Source: Saccharomonospora cyanea NA-134
GTDB lineage: Bacteria; Actinomycetota; Actinomycetes; Mycobacteriales; Pseudonocardiaceae
DNA: 64,000 nucleotides
Assembly: GCF_000244975.1 (NCBI RefSeq)
Contig: NZ_CM001440.1
Span: 3,394,325 to 3,458,324, forward strand
Reading direction: 5' to 3'
The first letter of the stretch is position 1. Each line of letters starts with the position of its first letter. The position numbers were made by a program, and so were the translations under genes. Of the stretch, positions 1 to 8,627 are shown piece after piece. Below the pieces are notes generated by a model. That model was not told where the DNA came from, made no database searches, and saw only the letters and a program-made list of their open reading frames with translations.

Positions 1-562
1 CGTCCTCGGTGACCTCGATCTCGTCACCGTCCGACCAGGTCCGCGGCAGCACCGCCTCCACCGCGTCGCGAACGGTGATCGGGCAGTCGGTCAACGGCAC
101 CACCCGGTGACTGCGATGGGCCCTCAGTCCCGCGTGGCCGTCGGCGGCGGCCACGAAGCGCACGCGCGTCCGCCACCGCAGCAGGCCGCCCGGCAGCTCC
201 TCGACCGTCACCGGCAGGTCCAGCCCCGCGAGCCTGCCCAGTTGCTCCTCGACGACGCGTGCCTTGAGCTCGCGTTGCGCGTGGGCGCTCGCGTGCTGCC
301 AGTCACATCCCCCGCACAGTCCCGGGCCCGCCACGGGACACGGCGGCTCGACCCGGTCGGGCGACGGCGTCAGCACCCGGACGGCGTCCGCTCGGCAGAA
401 CGACTTCCCCGTGTCCTCGGTCACCTCGGCGAGCACCTTCTCGCCCGGCAACGCGTGCCGGACGAACACCACCCGACCGTCCATACGGGCCACACAGTGG
501 CCACCGTGCGCGACCGCCCCGACGGTCAACTCGAGCGTGCGGCCCGTCCAGTCCAGGCTCAC
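1..562 (-). CDS. TrmA/RumA-family RNA (uracil-5)-methyltransferase, 3' end outside window
   Basis: Only the N-terminal 187 codons are present; the gene runs off the left edge. Translation from GTG at 562 gives a TRAM-like beta domain (about residues 5-62), then Cys75, Cys83 and Cys86 in a CPVAGPGLCGGCDWQH stretch. That is the iron-sulfur cluster signature of RumA/TrmA-type enzymes, which methylate uridine C5 in rRNA or tRNA using S-adenosylmethionine. The SAM-binding and catalytic half lies beyond position 1, so the RNA target cannot be judged. The GTG overlaps the stop of the upstream permease (GTGA), implying translational coupling. Rv2689c holds the same place in M. tuberculosis. Confidence 0.85.
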   Translation of the reverse strand, partial: MSLDWTGRTLELTVGAVAHGGHCVARMDGRVVFVRHALPGEKVLAEVTEDTGKSFCRADAVRVLTPSPDRVEPPCPVAGPGLCGGCDWQHASAHAQRELKARVVEEQLGRLAGLDLPVTVEELPGGLLRWRTRVRFVAAADGHAGLRAHRSHRVVPLTDCPITVRDAVEAVLPRTWSDGDEIEVTED

Positions 563-2607
563 GAGCGTGTCCCCCTCTCTCCTGCCCCGGACGCGGTGGT
601 GGGGGGCTCACTCACGTGGAAACCGCGCCGCACGTCACCCGCCACCGGACGACGGCGCCTCTGAGCGGCACGTGTGGAGGCACGCCGGGAGGACTCCAGC
701 TGCCAGGGCACGCTCGTCACCATCACGCGCGGCTGGAACAGCAGGCGCGTCTTCAGCCGCAGCGCGCTCTGGTTGTGCAGCAACTGCTCCCACCACCGGC
801 CCACGACGTACTCGGGAATGAACACGGTGACGACGTTACGCGGCTGGTCGCCCCGCACTCTGCGGACGTAGTCGAGCACCGGCTTGGTGACCTCCCGATA
901 CGGCGACTCCACGACCTTCAACGGAACCGAGATCCGGCGCCTCTCCCACGCCCGCAACAACGCGCGCGTCTCCTCCTCGTCCACGTTGACCGTGACGGCC
1001 TCCAGCACGTCCGGCCGTGTCGCCTTGGCGTAGGTCAGCGCGCGCAGCGCCGGCTTGTGCAGTTGCGACACCAGCACGATCGCGTGGTTCCGGGCGGGCA
1101 GGGTCACCTCGTCGTCGGTTTCCGCGATCTCGGCGGCCACGCGGTCGTAGTGCCTGCGGATGGCACGCATGAGAACGTAGAAGAAGGCCATCGCGGCGAG
1201 CGAGATCCACGCGCCCTCCAGGAACTTGGTGACCAGGATGATGAGCAGCACGCACGCCGTCGTCACCAGCCCCACGGCGTTGACCGCCTGGGCCCGGTGC
1301 ATCCGTGCCCGGGCAGCGGGATCGGTCTCGTCGCGCAGTTCCCGGCGCCAGTGCCGGATCATGCCGCTCTGGCTCGCCACGAATGCCATGAAGACACCCA
1401 CGATGTAGAGGTGGATCAACACCGTCACCTGGGCGTCGAACGCGATCACCAGCACGATGGCGAACCCGGCGAGCACCAGGATGCCGTTGCTGAAGGCCAG
1501 CCGGTCGCCGCGCGTGTGCAGCTGCCGGGGCAGGAACCGGTCCTGCGACAGGATCGAACCGAGCACGGGGAAACCGTTGAACGCCGTGTTGGCGGCGAAC
1601 ACGAGTACCAGCCCGGTGAAGAAGATCACGTACCAGACACCGGGCGTGAAGTCGCCGAAGACGGCCCCGGCCACCTGCGCGACCAGGGTCTTCTGCTCGT
1701 AGCCCTCCGGCGCGTTGACGAACTGTCGTTGCGGATCCTCGGCCATCACGACACCGCTGGCGTCGGCGAGGAACAACAGGCCGAGGAACATCGGAATCGC
1801 GAGCAGCCCCATGAGCAGCAGCGTCGTGGCGGCGTTGCGCCCCCGAGGCCTGCGGAAGGCGGGGACGCCGTTGGCGATGGCCTCCACGCCCGTGAGCGCC
1901 GCGCTGCCGGACGAGAACGCGCGCAACAGCAGGGCCGCGAACCCCAGCCCGGCGAGTTGGCCGGGGTCCTCCACGAGTTCGAGCCCGGCGCTCTCCGCCC
2001 GCAGTTCGTCGCCGAACCCGAACGTGCGTATCGCACCCCACGCGATCATGCCGAGGATTCCCACGACGAACGCGTAGACCGGGACCGCGAACACCGTGCC
2101 GGACTCGCGCACCCCCCGCAGGTTCGCCGCGGCCAGGACCACGATCGCGGCGACCGCGAACTCCACCCTGTGGTCGGCCACGAACGGCACGGCCGACCCG
2201 ATCGTGGCAGCCGCCGAGGCGATCGACACCGCCACCGTGAGTATGTAGTCCACCAGCATCGCCGCGCCGACGGCGAGGCCGATCCGCGTGCCGTGGTTGG
2301 CTGTCGCGACCGCGTAGGCACCGCCACCGGACGTGTAGACGCGCACGTTCTGGCGATAAGCCGCGATCACCACCACCATGACCAACGCCACGACCACGCC
2401 GATCCACGGGCTGTAGACGTAGGCGGAGGCCCCGGCGACCGACAGCATCAGCAGGATCTCCTCGGGCGCGTACGCGACCGAGGACATCGGATCGGAGGAG
2501 AACACCGGCAGCGCGATCCGCTTGGGCAGCAACGTGCGCGGCAGGCTGTCGCTTCGGAAAGGTCTGCCCAGCAGAATGCGCTTCGTCGCCGTGGCGAACT
2601 TGGACAC
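559..2607 (-). CDS. APC-superfamily amino acid permease with cytosolic C-terminal domain
   Basis: A 682-residue membrane protein with about twelve hydrophobic segments. Near the N terminus it carries FSSDPMSSVAYAPEEIL, which resembles the substrate-binding unwound first helix of APC transporters, followed by several GxxxxG-rich helices. A hydrophilic tail of roughly 200 residues follows the membrane part. The reading frame is open further upstream, but GTG at 2607 begins the normal basic leader (VSKFATATKRILLGRP). The substrate is unknown. It matches Rv2690c in position and is next to ceoB/ceoC, potassium-uptake regulatory proteins, so a role in cation or amino-acid homeostasis is possible but inferred only. 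Its stop overlaps the start of the RNA methyltransferase. Confidence 0.85.
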   Translation of the reverse strand: MSKFATATKRILLGRPFRSDSLPRTLLPKRIALPVFSSDPMSSVAYAPEEILLMLSVAGASAYVYSPWIGVVVALVMVVVIAAYRQNVRVYTSGGGAYAVATANHGTRIGLAVGAAMLVDYILTVAVSIASAAATIGSAVPFVADHRVEFAVAAIVVLAAANLRGVRESGTVFAVPVYAFVVGILGMIAWGAIRTFGFGDELRAESAGLELVEDPGQLAGLGFAALLLRAFSSGSAALTGVEAIANGVPAFRRPRGRNAATTLLLMGLLAIPMFLGLLFLADASGVVMAEDPQRQFVNAPEGYEQKTLVAQVAGAVFGDFTPGVWYVIFFTGLVLVFAANTAFNGFPVLGSILSQDRFLPRQLHTRGDRLAFSNGILVLAGFAIVLVIAFDAQVTVLIHLYIVGVFMAFVASQSGMIRHWRRELRDETDPAARARMHRAQAVNAVGLVTTACVLLIILVTKFLEGAWISLAAMAFFYVLMRAIRRHYDRVAAEIAETDDEVTLPARNHAIVLVSQLHKPALRALTYAKATRPDVLEAVTVNVDEEETRALLRAWERRRISVPLKVVESPYREVTKPVLDYVRRVRGDQPRNVVTVFIPEYVVGRWWEQLLHNQSALRLKTRLLFQPRVMVTSVPWQLESSRRASTRAAQRRRRPVAGDVRRGFHVSEPPTTASGAGERGTRS

Positions 2608-2780
2608 GGCAGGAGCGTAAACCCCGGCGAGGCCACCGCGCGAAGGGCGTCGAGCCGCCCTCACCCGCGTGCTCGGTCCGGTGGCGGATCGAGCGGCCCG
2701 CCACCGGCACACGCGGGGTAGGTTGAGCTCTGACGCCAGTCGAGACGCCGGCCCGGTGAGGCGGCGAGGAGGAGAGCAGC

Positions 2781-3446
2781 GTGCACGTGGTGATCATGGG
2801 ATGCGGCCGGGTCGGCGCGTCCCTCGCAGCGGCCCTCGAGCGGCTGGGGCACGACGTCGCGGTGATCGACAAGCAGAGGGAGTCGTTCCGCAGGCTCGGC
2901 CCCCACTTCCACGGCCAGCAGGTGCTCGGCATGGGATTCGACCGGGACGTCCTCGTCGAGGCCGGCATCGAGAAGGCGGGAGCGTTCGCCGCGGTGTCCA
3001 GCGGCGACAACTCCAACATCATCTCCGCTCGGGTCGCCCGGGAGACCTTCGGCGTCGAACACGTCGTCGCCCGGATCTACGACTCCAAACGGGCAGCCGT
3101 GTACGAACGGCTGGGTATCCCGACCGTCGCCACCGTCCCGTGGACCACCGACCGGTTCCTGCGCACTCTGCTGCCGGAGGGCACCGCCACGTCCTGGCGC
3201 GAACCGACCGGCACCGTCGCGCTGCTGCAACTGCCGCTGCACGAGGACTGGATCGGCCGCAGCGTCCGGCAGCTCGAAACCGAGACGGGATGCCGGGTGG
3301 CGTTCATCATGCGGTTCGGGACCGGCGTCCTTCCCGATTCGAGGACCGTGCTCCAAGCCGACGACGTCGTCTACGTGGCGGCGTTGTCCGGCACTATCAC
3401 CGACGTCACGAGTGTGGCCGCGCGGCCACCCCAGGAGGAGAGCTGA
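2781..3446 (+). CDS. ceoB: TrkA-family NAD-binding potassium-uptake regulatory protein CeoB
   Basis: 221 residues: an RCK/TrkA-N Rossmann domain (about 2-120) with the dinucleotide motif G7-C-G9-R-V-G12 and acidic Asp30, which favours NAD(H), and a C-terminal TrkA-C domain (about 140-215). Such proteins gate Trk/Ktr potassium channels from the cytosol in response to NAD or nucleotides. GTG at 2781 has a GAGGAGGAG ribosome-binding site just upstream. The stop overlaps the start of the next trkA-like gene by one base (TGATG), so the pair is coupled. The arrangement equals ceoB-ceoC (Rv2691-Rv2692) of mycobacteria. No potassium channel subunit is encoded nearby. Confidence 0.9.
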   Translation: MHVVIMGCGRVGASLAAALERLGHDVAVIDKQRESFRRLGPHFHGQQVLGMGFDRDVLVEAGIEKAGAFAAVSSGDNSNIISARVARETFGVEHVVARIYDSKRAAVYERLGIPTVATVPWTTDRFLRTLLPEGTATSWREPTGTVALLQLPLHEDWIGRSVRQLETETGCRVAFIMRFGTGVLPDSRTVLQADDVVYVAALSGTITDVTSVAARPPQEES

Positions 3447-4129
3447 TGCGGGTCGCGATCGCGGGTGCCGGTGCGGTGGGACGCTCCATCGCCTCGGAGC
3501 TCATCGAGGCCGGGCACACCGTCATGCTCATCGAGCGCCAGTCGCAGCAGTTCCTGCCGGAGACCGTCGAACATGCCGACTGGGTGCTCGGTGACGCCTG
3601 CGAGGTCTCCACCCTGGAGGACTCGGGGCTGCAGTTGTGCGACGTCGTCATCGCCGCGACGGGGGACGACAAGGTCAACCTGGTGGTGTCCCTGCTCGCC
3701 AAGACGGAGTTCGCCGTACGCCGAGTGGTGGCTCGGGTGAACAACCCCGCCAACGAGTGGTTGTTCACCGAGAGCTGGGGCGTGGACGTGGCGGTCTCCA
3801 CCCCACGCATGCTGGCCGCGATGGTGGAGGAGGCGGTCAGCGTCGGCGACCTCGTGCGGCTGATGACGTTCCGGCAGGGACAGGCCAACCTCGTGGAGAT
3901 GACACTGCCCTCCGACACCCCGCTGGCGGGCAAGGCCGTGCGGGAGCTGGCTCTGCCGCGCGACGCCGCACTGGTCACCATCCTCCGGGGCGAGCGGGTC
4001 ATCGTGCCGCAGCCCGACGACCCGTTGGAGCCCGGCGACGAGCTGTTGTTCGTCTCACCGACCGACACCGAGCCCGGTATCCGTCGGGCTCTGGGAGTGG
4101 GCGAGAACGGCACGGGGACGACGCCGTGA
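3446..4129 (+). CDS. ceoC: TrkA-family NAD-binding potassium-uptake regulatory protein CeoC
   Basis: 227 residues, paralogous to the preceding protein: Rossmann fold with G7-A-G9-A-V-G12 and Glu30 at the adenosine-ribose position, then a TrkA-C domain from about residue 140. The two probably form the hetero-oligomeric gating ring of a Trk-type potassium importer, as proposed for CeoB/CeoC. ATG at 3446 is used because GGAGGAG lies directly upstream and the start overlaps the ceoB stop. The reading frame is also open further upstream, antiparallel to the permease gene and through ceoB, but this has no translational significance. Confidence 0.9.
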   Translation: MRVAIAGAGAVGRSIASELIEAGHTVMLIERQSQQFLPETVEHADWVLGDACEVSTLEDSGLQLCDVVIAATGDDKVNLVVSLLAKTEFAVRRVVARVNNPANEWLFTESWGVDVAVSTPRMLAAMVEEAVSVGDLVRLMTFRQGQANLVEMTLPSDTPLAGKAVRELALPRDAALVTILRGERVIVPQPDDPLEPGDELLFVSPTDTEPGIRRALGVGENGTGTTP

Positions 4130-4149
4130 CGCGGTGACGGCGCGTTGGT

Positions 4150-4944
4150 TCACGCCTGGGTGGGCGGCGGCTGACCGTACTTGACCCGCAACCGGGCCTC
4201 GATCTCCTCGTCGGTCTCGGCGGGCTCGGCCGCCGCCGCGAGCTCGGCGAGCCTGCGGTCGGAACGCCGCACGGCCCACACCACGACGAGAAGTGCCAGC
4301 CCGTACAGCGGGTAACCCATCGCGATCTTCGCGAAGGCCAGCCAGCCGGTGAGGTCCTCGTCGTAGAGCCACCGCTGGACCACGAACCGCGCTGCGAACA
4401 CCGCGGCCAGGGCCAGCGTGGCGATGTCGTAGCCGAGCCGGGACGTCCTGTCCTTCCGCCAGGCCATGCCGCTGCCGTTGAGGAGGTTCCACACCACGCC
4501 CGCCAACGGCCACCGGACCACCACGGACCCGGCGAGGACGGCGAAGTACACCAGGCTCGTCCAGATGCCGAACAGGAAGAAGCCCTTGGCCGACCCCGTC
4601 CGATACGCGAGGAACGCCGCGATACCGACCGCGAACAGCCCTGAGATCGCAGGCTGGAGCGGCTCCTTGCGCACCAGGCGGACCACGGCGATCGCCACGG
4701 CGCTGCCGACCGCGCTCCAGATGGCGACGGTGAGCCCGAACAGGGCGTTGGCCAGCACGAACACCACGACCGGCAACGACGAGTACAGCAGCCCCGAGAC
4801 GCCGCCCATCTGCTCAAGGAGGGTCGGCTGGGGTTCGCGCGAGTCCGAGCCGGGCGACTCCCCGGTCCGGCGGTCGTCCTCCTCCGAGGCCGTGTCCTGG
4901 TCGGTGTCGCCGTCGGTGCGGGATCGCTCGGAATGCTCAGTCAC
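4150..4944 (-). CDS. DUF3159 integral membrane protein
   Basis: 264 residues starting at GTG 4944. The first 45 residues are acidic and polar, followed by a conserved LLEQMGGVSGLLYSSLPVVV block and about six transmembrane helices. This is the actinobacterial DUF3159 family, of unknown function. It follows the OB-fold gene by 12 bases, so the two probably form one transcript, as for Rv2693c-Rv2694c. The gene converges with ceoC, leaving only 20 bases between stops. Confidence 0.88.
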   Translation of the reverse strand: MTEHSERSRTDGDTDQDTASEEDDRRTGESPGSDSREPQPTLLEQMGGVSGLLYSSLPVVVFVLANALFGLTVAIWSAVGSAVAIAVVRLVRKEPLQPAISGLFAVGIAAFLAYRTGSAKGFFLFGIWTSLVYFAVLAGSVVVRWPLAGVVWNLLNGSGMAWRKDRTSRLGYDIATLALAAVFAARFVVQRWLYDEDLTGWLAFAKIAMGYPLYGLALLVVVWAVRRSDRRLAELAAAAEPAETDEEIEARLRVKYGQPPPTQA

Positions 4945-4956
4945 GCGCGGATACTC

Positions 4957-5337
4957 TCATCTGGTCGGCTGCAACAGTTCGTAGTACGGGTTGTACAGCA
5001 CCTTGTGACCGTCGCGCTCGGCGAGCCTGCCCCGTACCTTGATCGTCCGGCCGGGCTCGATGCCGGGAATACGGCGTCTGCCGAGCCACACGAGCGTCAC
5101 GTCGTCGGTGCCGTCGAACAACTCCGCCTCCAGCGTGGCCGCAGCGCTGCCCGGACACAAGTCCACGCTGCGCAACCGCCCCAGCACGGTCACTTCCTCA
5201 CCAGAGCGGCAGTCGCACGCTCTGCGGGCTCCCCCTGCCTCGGACCGTTCTGAGAGGTCGTCGGCGTCCAGTTCGTCGATGTCACTGGTCAGTTTGCGAA
5301 CCAACCGGCTGAAATAGCCGCCGTCCTTGGCGGGCAT
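4957..5337 (-). CDS. Small OB-fold nucleic-acid-binding protein
   Basis: 126 residues. The middle part (EEVTVLGRLRSVDLCP ... IKVRGRLAERDGHKVLYNP) has the alternating beta pattern of an OB fold, as in single-strand DNA/RNA-binding or RecG wedge domains. Cys-x-Cys (ACDC) near residue 50 is unexplained. ATG 5337 has a GGAG site about six bases upstream. The homologue Rv2694c occupies the same place. A function in DNA or RNA metabolism is inferred from the fold only. Confidence 0.85.
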   Translation of the reverse strand: MPAKDGGYFSRLVRKLTSDIDELDADDLSERSEAGGARRACDCRSGEEVTVLGRLRSVDLCPGSAAATLEAELFDGTDDVTLVWLGRRRIPGIEPGRTIKVRGRLAERDGHKVLYNPYYELLQPTR

Positions 5338-5441
5338 GGCGCCTGCTCCTGTGTCATCCTCAAAGGCCCCGATGCCGGGCCCTTCACCGCCAGCGTAACC
5401 CTGTCCGGGGTAGCGAATCGGAGTTCCGCCAGGATCGCAAC

Positions 5442-6191
5442 GTGACCTCGGTTATGCCCGCCCGAACAGCCGTTCTCCTCCCCGGAACCGGGTCGGACGA
5501 GATCTTCGTCCGCGCGGTCTTCACCCGCCCGCTCGCCGCCGTCGGCGTCGCGGTGACGGCACCCGCGCCACCGCCGGGCGAGGCCGTCGTCACCGGTTAC
5601 ACCGCACTGCTCGACCGGATCGCCGAGAGGACGGACGGGCCCCTGCTCGTGGGGGGTGTGTCCCTGGGCGCCCATCTGGCCACCGCTTGGGCGGTACGCA
5701 ACGCCGACCGCTGCGCAGGCGTGCTCGCCGCGCTTCCCGCCTGGAACGGGCCTGGGGAGACCGCGCCCGCCGCCATCGCGGCCACCGCGTCGGCCGACCT
5801 GATCGAGCGCCACGGCCTCGACGCCGCGCTCTCACTGGCCACCCGCGACGTCGCCCCGTGGCTCGCCGAGGAACTGACCCGCGCGTGGCGGCGGCACGGC
5901 CAGGGGCTGGCGGCGAGTCTGCGGACCGCCGCCCGGCATCCCGCGCCCGAGCTACCGGCGCTGCGCACGCTCGACGTCCCCGTGGGAATCGCGACGTGTG
6001 TGGACGACCCGGTGCACCCGGTCGCGGTCGCCAGGGCGTGGGCCGGCGCCCTGCCCTGCTCCGCACTGGTCGAGACCACACTCGACGCGCTCGGCGCCGA
6101 CCGGGAGAGCCTCGGCCGGGCCGCGACACTGGCGTGGTTGCGGGCCACTACTCGGCGACCGCGACGAAGCCGCCCAGTCCGATCATGCTGA
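5442..6191 (+). CDS. Alpha/beta hydrolase-like protein
   Basis: 249 residues starting at GTG 5442. An oxyanion-type turn VLLPGTGSDE lies near residue 11, and a nucleophile elbow GGVSLGAH places Ser74 as the probable catalytic serine. A late Asp (CVDDPVHPV region) is the likely acid; the His is less clear. The protein corresponds positionally to the alanine-rich Rv2695. Substrate unknown. The C-terminal 15 codons overlap the convergent LysE gene by 44 bases, which is unusual and could mean that the true 3' end differs by strain or by a small frameshift. Confidence 0.75.
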   Translation: MTSVMPARTAVLLPGTGSDEIFVRAVFTRPLAAVGVAVTAPAPPPGEAVVTGYTALLDRIAERTDGPLLVGGVSLGAHLATAWAVRNADRCAGVLAALPAWNGPGETAPAAIAATASADLIERHGLDAALSLATRDVAPWLAEELTRAWRRHGQGLAASLRTAARHPAPELPALRTLDVPVGIATCVDDPVHPVAVARAWAGALPCSALVETTLDALGADRESLGRAATLAWLRATTRRPRRSRPVRSC

Positions 6192-6777
6192 GCCCGGCGG
6201 CCACCCGCTGGCGCACCCGCCACCGCGGGTTGTTCACGAGCCGCCCGGACAGCCCCCCGGCGAACACCGCGACGGCCAGGTCGACGAGAGCGGCCATGGC
6301 CACCGCGATGAAGCCGAGCAGTGCGAACACGAGCGGAGCGGGCGCCGTCTCGGGATGCACGAAGTGCGGCAGCAGCGCCATGAAGTACAGCGCGGTCTTC
6401 GGGTTGAGCAGCTCGGCGATCATGCCCTGGGCGAGCGGGGACCTCGCCCAGCGCTTCGCGCCGCCGTCCGAGTCGACCTCACCGTCGTCGCCCCGCCGCA
6501 CGATCGCCTGCACGCCGAGGTACACCAGGTACGCCGCGCCGGCGATCTTGACGACCGTGAACGCGACGGTGGACGCCGCCAGCAGGGCCGAGAGCCCCAG
6601 CGCCGCCGCGACCACGTGGACGGAGGCGCCGAGCGCGTTGCCGAACACCGAGCGCACGCCCTCGGTGCGGCCACCCCGCAGGCTGCGGGCGAGCACGTAG
6701 AGCACGCCGGGTCCGGGACTCAGCGCGAACAGCGCCGCCGTGCCCAGGAAGACGACCCACTCCGCTGAGGTGGGCAC
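6148..6777 (-). CDS. LysE/RhtB-family amino acid exporter
   Basis: 209 residues with six hydrophobic helices and the family signature FALSPGPGVLYVLARSLRGG at the N terminus. LysE/RhtB proteins export amino acids such as lysine, homoserine or threonine across the plasma membrane. GTG 6777 is preceded by AGGAGG at five-base spacing, a strong site. It lies nine bases after the DUF3710 gene and is probably the last gene of the dut-DUF3710-lysE transcript. The mycobacterial region lacks an exporter here, so this is a lineage addition. Confidence 0.9.
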   Translation of the reverse strand: MPTSAEWVVFLGTAALFALSPGPGVLYVLARSLRGGRTEGVRSVFGNALGASVHVVAAALGLSALLAASTVAFTVVKIAGAAYLVYLGVQAIVRRGDDGEVDSDGGAKRWARSPLAQGMIAELLNPKTALYFMALLPHFVHPETAPAPLVFALLGFIAVAMAALVDLAVAVFAGGLSGRLVNNPRWRVRQRVAAGLSMIGLGGFVAVAE

Positions 6778-6786
6778 CGCTACCTC

Positions 6787-7473
6787 CTACTGCTGTGACT
6801 GAGCCTGCTGGGCCGGAGCCTGCCTGCTCTTGATGTGGGAGGCGATGGCCTCGGGCAGCGTGATCTGCAACGGCGTACGCACCGGCATCGGCGCCTCGCC
6901 ACGGTCGACGACCGTGCCACGCATGATCGCGCGCAGCACCTCGGGCGCACGGGACGCCTCCGACTGCGGGCCCGCGATCACGCCCCGCAGCATCCACCGG
7001 GGCCCGTCCACGCCGATGAACCGCAGCGCGACCTCGCCCACGATGGCCGACAGTTCGATCCCCCACTCGCCACGCCCGAGGGCCACGCGCGCGCCGTCGG
7101 AGCGCAACTGCTCGGCCAGCTCACCGCTGACCTCGCGCCACAGCCCTCCCGACCTCGGTGCCGCGTACGCGCTTACCGTGACCTGTCCCTGAGGGGTCAC
7201 CACGTGGACCGCGCGCACCGTGCCGCTGCCCTGGTCCATCTCCACCTGTACCTGCGAACCGTTCGGCACAGGCACCCGGATGGAACCGAGGTCCATCCTC
7301 GGGACACCGTCTTCGGGCGCCTCCGAGACGTCGTACGGGCCCTCGGAGCGGCCGTCCCCGTCCACGGTGTCCTCCGGATCGGCCTCCGCGCCGGTCCCGG
7401 TGTCGTACGGCTCACGCCCGAAGTCGTGGTCGTCGACCGCCTGCTTCCGCTTCCGTCGTCCGAAAATGCCCAC
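6787..7473 (-). CDS. DUF3710 protein
   Basis: 228 residues. A basic start (GIFGRRKRKQ) and an acidic linker to about residue 55 are followed by the conserved DUF3710 domain (PRMDLGSIRVPVPNGSQVQV onward), rich in beta strands, and a Gln-rich tail. Function unknown; actinobacteria-specific. The GTG start at 7473 abuts the dut stop with no spacer (TGAGTG), so translation is almost certainly coupled to dut, as for Rv2696c-Rv2697c. Confidence 0.88.
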   Translation of the reverse strand: MGIFGRRKRKQAVDDHDFGREPYDTGTGAEADPEDTVDGDGRSEGPYDVSEAPEDGVPRMDLGSIRVPVPNGSQVQVEMDQGSGTVRAVHVVTPQGQVTVSAYAAPRSGGLWREVSGELAEQLRSDGARVALGRGEWGIELSAIVGEVALRFIGVDGPRWMLRGVIAGPQSEASRAPEVLRAIMRGTVVDRGEAPMPVRTPLQITLPEAIASHIKSRQAPAQQAQSQQ

Positions 7474-7938
7474 TCAGTTCTCCGTTCCGAGCGCGGCATG
7501 GCCACCCGTCGAGCCGTAGCCGCCCGCTCCCCGTACCGTGTCGTCCAATTGCTCGACCTCGACGAAGTCGGCGCGCTCCACCCGCTGCACCACCAGTTGC
7601 GCGATGCGGTCGCCCCGCCGCAGCACGATCGGCTCCCTGGGGTCGAGGTTCACGAGGCACACCCGGATCTCGCCCCGGTATCCGGAGTCGACCGTCCCCG
7701 GCGCGTTGACGATCGAGAGTCCCGTCCTGGCCGCGAGGCCCGAACGGGGATGCACGAAACCGGCGTACCCCTCGGGCAACGCGACGGCGACGCCCGTGCC
7801 CACCACGACCCGTTCACCGGGAGCGATACGCACGTCGGACGTCGTCACCAGATCGGCGCCCGCGTCACCGGGATGCGCGTACGACGGCAACGCGACATCC
7901 GGGTCGAGCCGGGAGATGAGGACCTGCACGCTGGACAC
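7474..7938 (-). CDS. dut: Deoxyuridine 5'-triphosphate nucleotidohydrolase (dUTPase)
   Basis: 154 residues from GTG 7938. It hydrolyses dUTP to dUMP and pyrophosphate, keeping uracil out of DNA and feeding thymidylate synthesis. All five trimeric dUTPase motifs are present: I D25-AGADL, II PRSGLA (64-69), [16 protein letters not shown] (78-90, with catalytic Asp84), [11 protein letters not shown] and [11 protein letters not shown] (136-145). The frame is open 45 bases further, but family alignment and a -10 element (TAGTCT) eight bases upstream support GTG 7938 as a leaderless start. First gene of a dut-DUF3710-lysE unit. Confidence 0.96.
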   Translation of the reverse strand: MSSVQVLISRLDPDVALPSYAHPGDAGADLVTTSDVRIAPGERVVVGTGVAVALPEGYAGFVHPRSGLAARTGLSIVNAPGTVDSGYRGEIRVCLVNLDPREPIVLRRGDRIAQLVVQRVERADFVEVEQLDDTVRGAGGYGSTGGHAALGTEN

Positions 7939-7946
7939 GACTCGCG

Positions 7947-7956
7947 AGACTACCCT
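7947..7956. promoter_or_regulatory. Overlapping divergent -10 elements between dut and the DUF3093 gene
   Basis: On the plus strand TACCCT (7951-7956) lies seven bases before the GTG of the DUF3093 gene. On the minus strand TAGTCT (7952-7947) lies eight bases before the dut GTG. The two hexamers share the TA base pairs at 7951-7952. Both spacings fit leaderless transcription from a TANNNT promoter. No good -35 hexamers were seen. Confidence 0.55.
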
Positions 7957-7963
7957 GATGTGG

Positions 7964-8482
7964 GTGACCGAGAGCGCGAACACGCGGACAAGAACTGATC
8001 TTGCGTATGCCGAGCGGCTCGCCGTGGCCTGGTGGGGCTGGTTGTTGCCGGTGGCGGCCGCCGTGCTCCTCGCGGCGCAGGTCCAGTTCGCCTATCCCGC
8101 TGTGCCGGCGTGGGCGCCCTACGCGGTGCTCGTGCCGCTGGCCGTCACGGTGGTCCTCGCCCTCGGCCGCATGCGCGTCAGGGTGGAGACGGGCGACGAG
8201 CCCCAACTGTGGGTGGGCGGGGCGCACCTGCCGTTGCGGTACGTGGCGGCCGTGGACGTGGTGACCAAACAGGACAAGCGCAAGGCGCTCGGGCCGGAAC
8301 TCGACCCGGCGGCGTTCTGCGTGCACAAGCCCTGGATCGGCACGATGGTCCGGGTCCATCTCGACGACCCGCAGGATCCGACCCCGTACTGGTTGTTCAG
8401 CACGCGCCACCCCGAGAAGCTCGCGACGTCGCTGACCGACGAGTCCCCCGACGCGGTGGGCGGCGACGTCGACAGGCACTGA
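7964..8482 (+). CDS. DUF3093 membrane protein
   Basis: 172 residues from GTG 7964. Two closely spaced N-terminal transmembrane helices (about residues 20-65) are followed by a hydrophilic domain with the conserved [12 protein letters not shown] and [15 protein letters not shown] segments of DUF3093. Function unknown. Divergent from dut with 25 bases between starts; corresponds to Rv2698. ATG 7958 is an alternative in-frame start, but it would lie inside the expected -10 to +1 interval. Confidence 0.88.
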   Translation: MTESANTRTRTDLAYAERLAVAWWGWLLPVAAAVLLAAQVQFAYPAVPAWAPYAVLVPLAVTVVLALGRMRVRVETGDEPQLWVGGAHLPLRYVAAVDVVTKQDKRKALGPELDPAAFCVHKPWIGTMVRVHLDDPQDPTPYWLFSTRHPEKLATSLTDESPDAVGGDVDRH

Positions 8483-8485
8483 CAC

Positions 8486-8532
8486 CAAGGCGGGTGGCCT
8501 CGGAGACCGATATCCCGAAACCACCCGCCTTG
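8486..8532 (+). terminator. Stem-loop terminator after the DUF3093 gene
   Basis: CAAGGCGGGTGG (8486-8497) is perfectly complementary to CCACCCGCCTTG (8521-8532): a 12-bp stem with a 23-base loop, starting four bases after the stop codon. There is no U-run, as is common in actinobacteria. Confidence 0.75.
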
Positions 8533-8627
8533 CGGATCGCATCCCCTCCGGACGAGTGCCACTGCACCGGACGCGGCGCCCCCGCCACCGCGCGGTGACC
8601 GGCAGTGCCGGGCGGCGTCAGACCGCG

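Noticed and set aside
616-2721. 700-codon open frame antiparallel to the APC permease gene
   Set aside because: Typical high-GC shadow frame; its translation is Arg/His/Gln-rich with no domain, whereas the minus strand gives a proper membrane protein.
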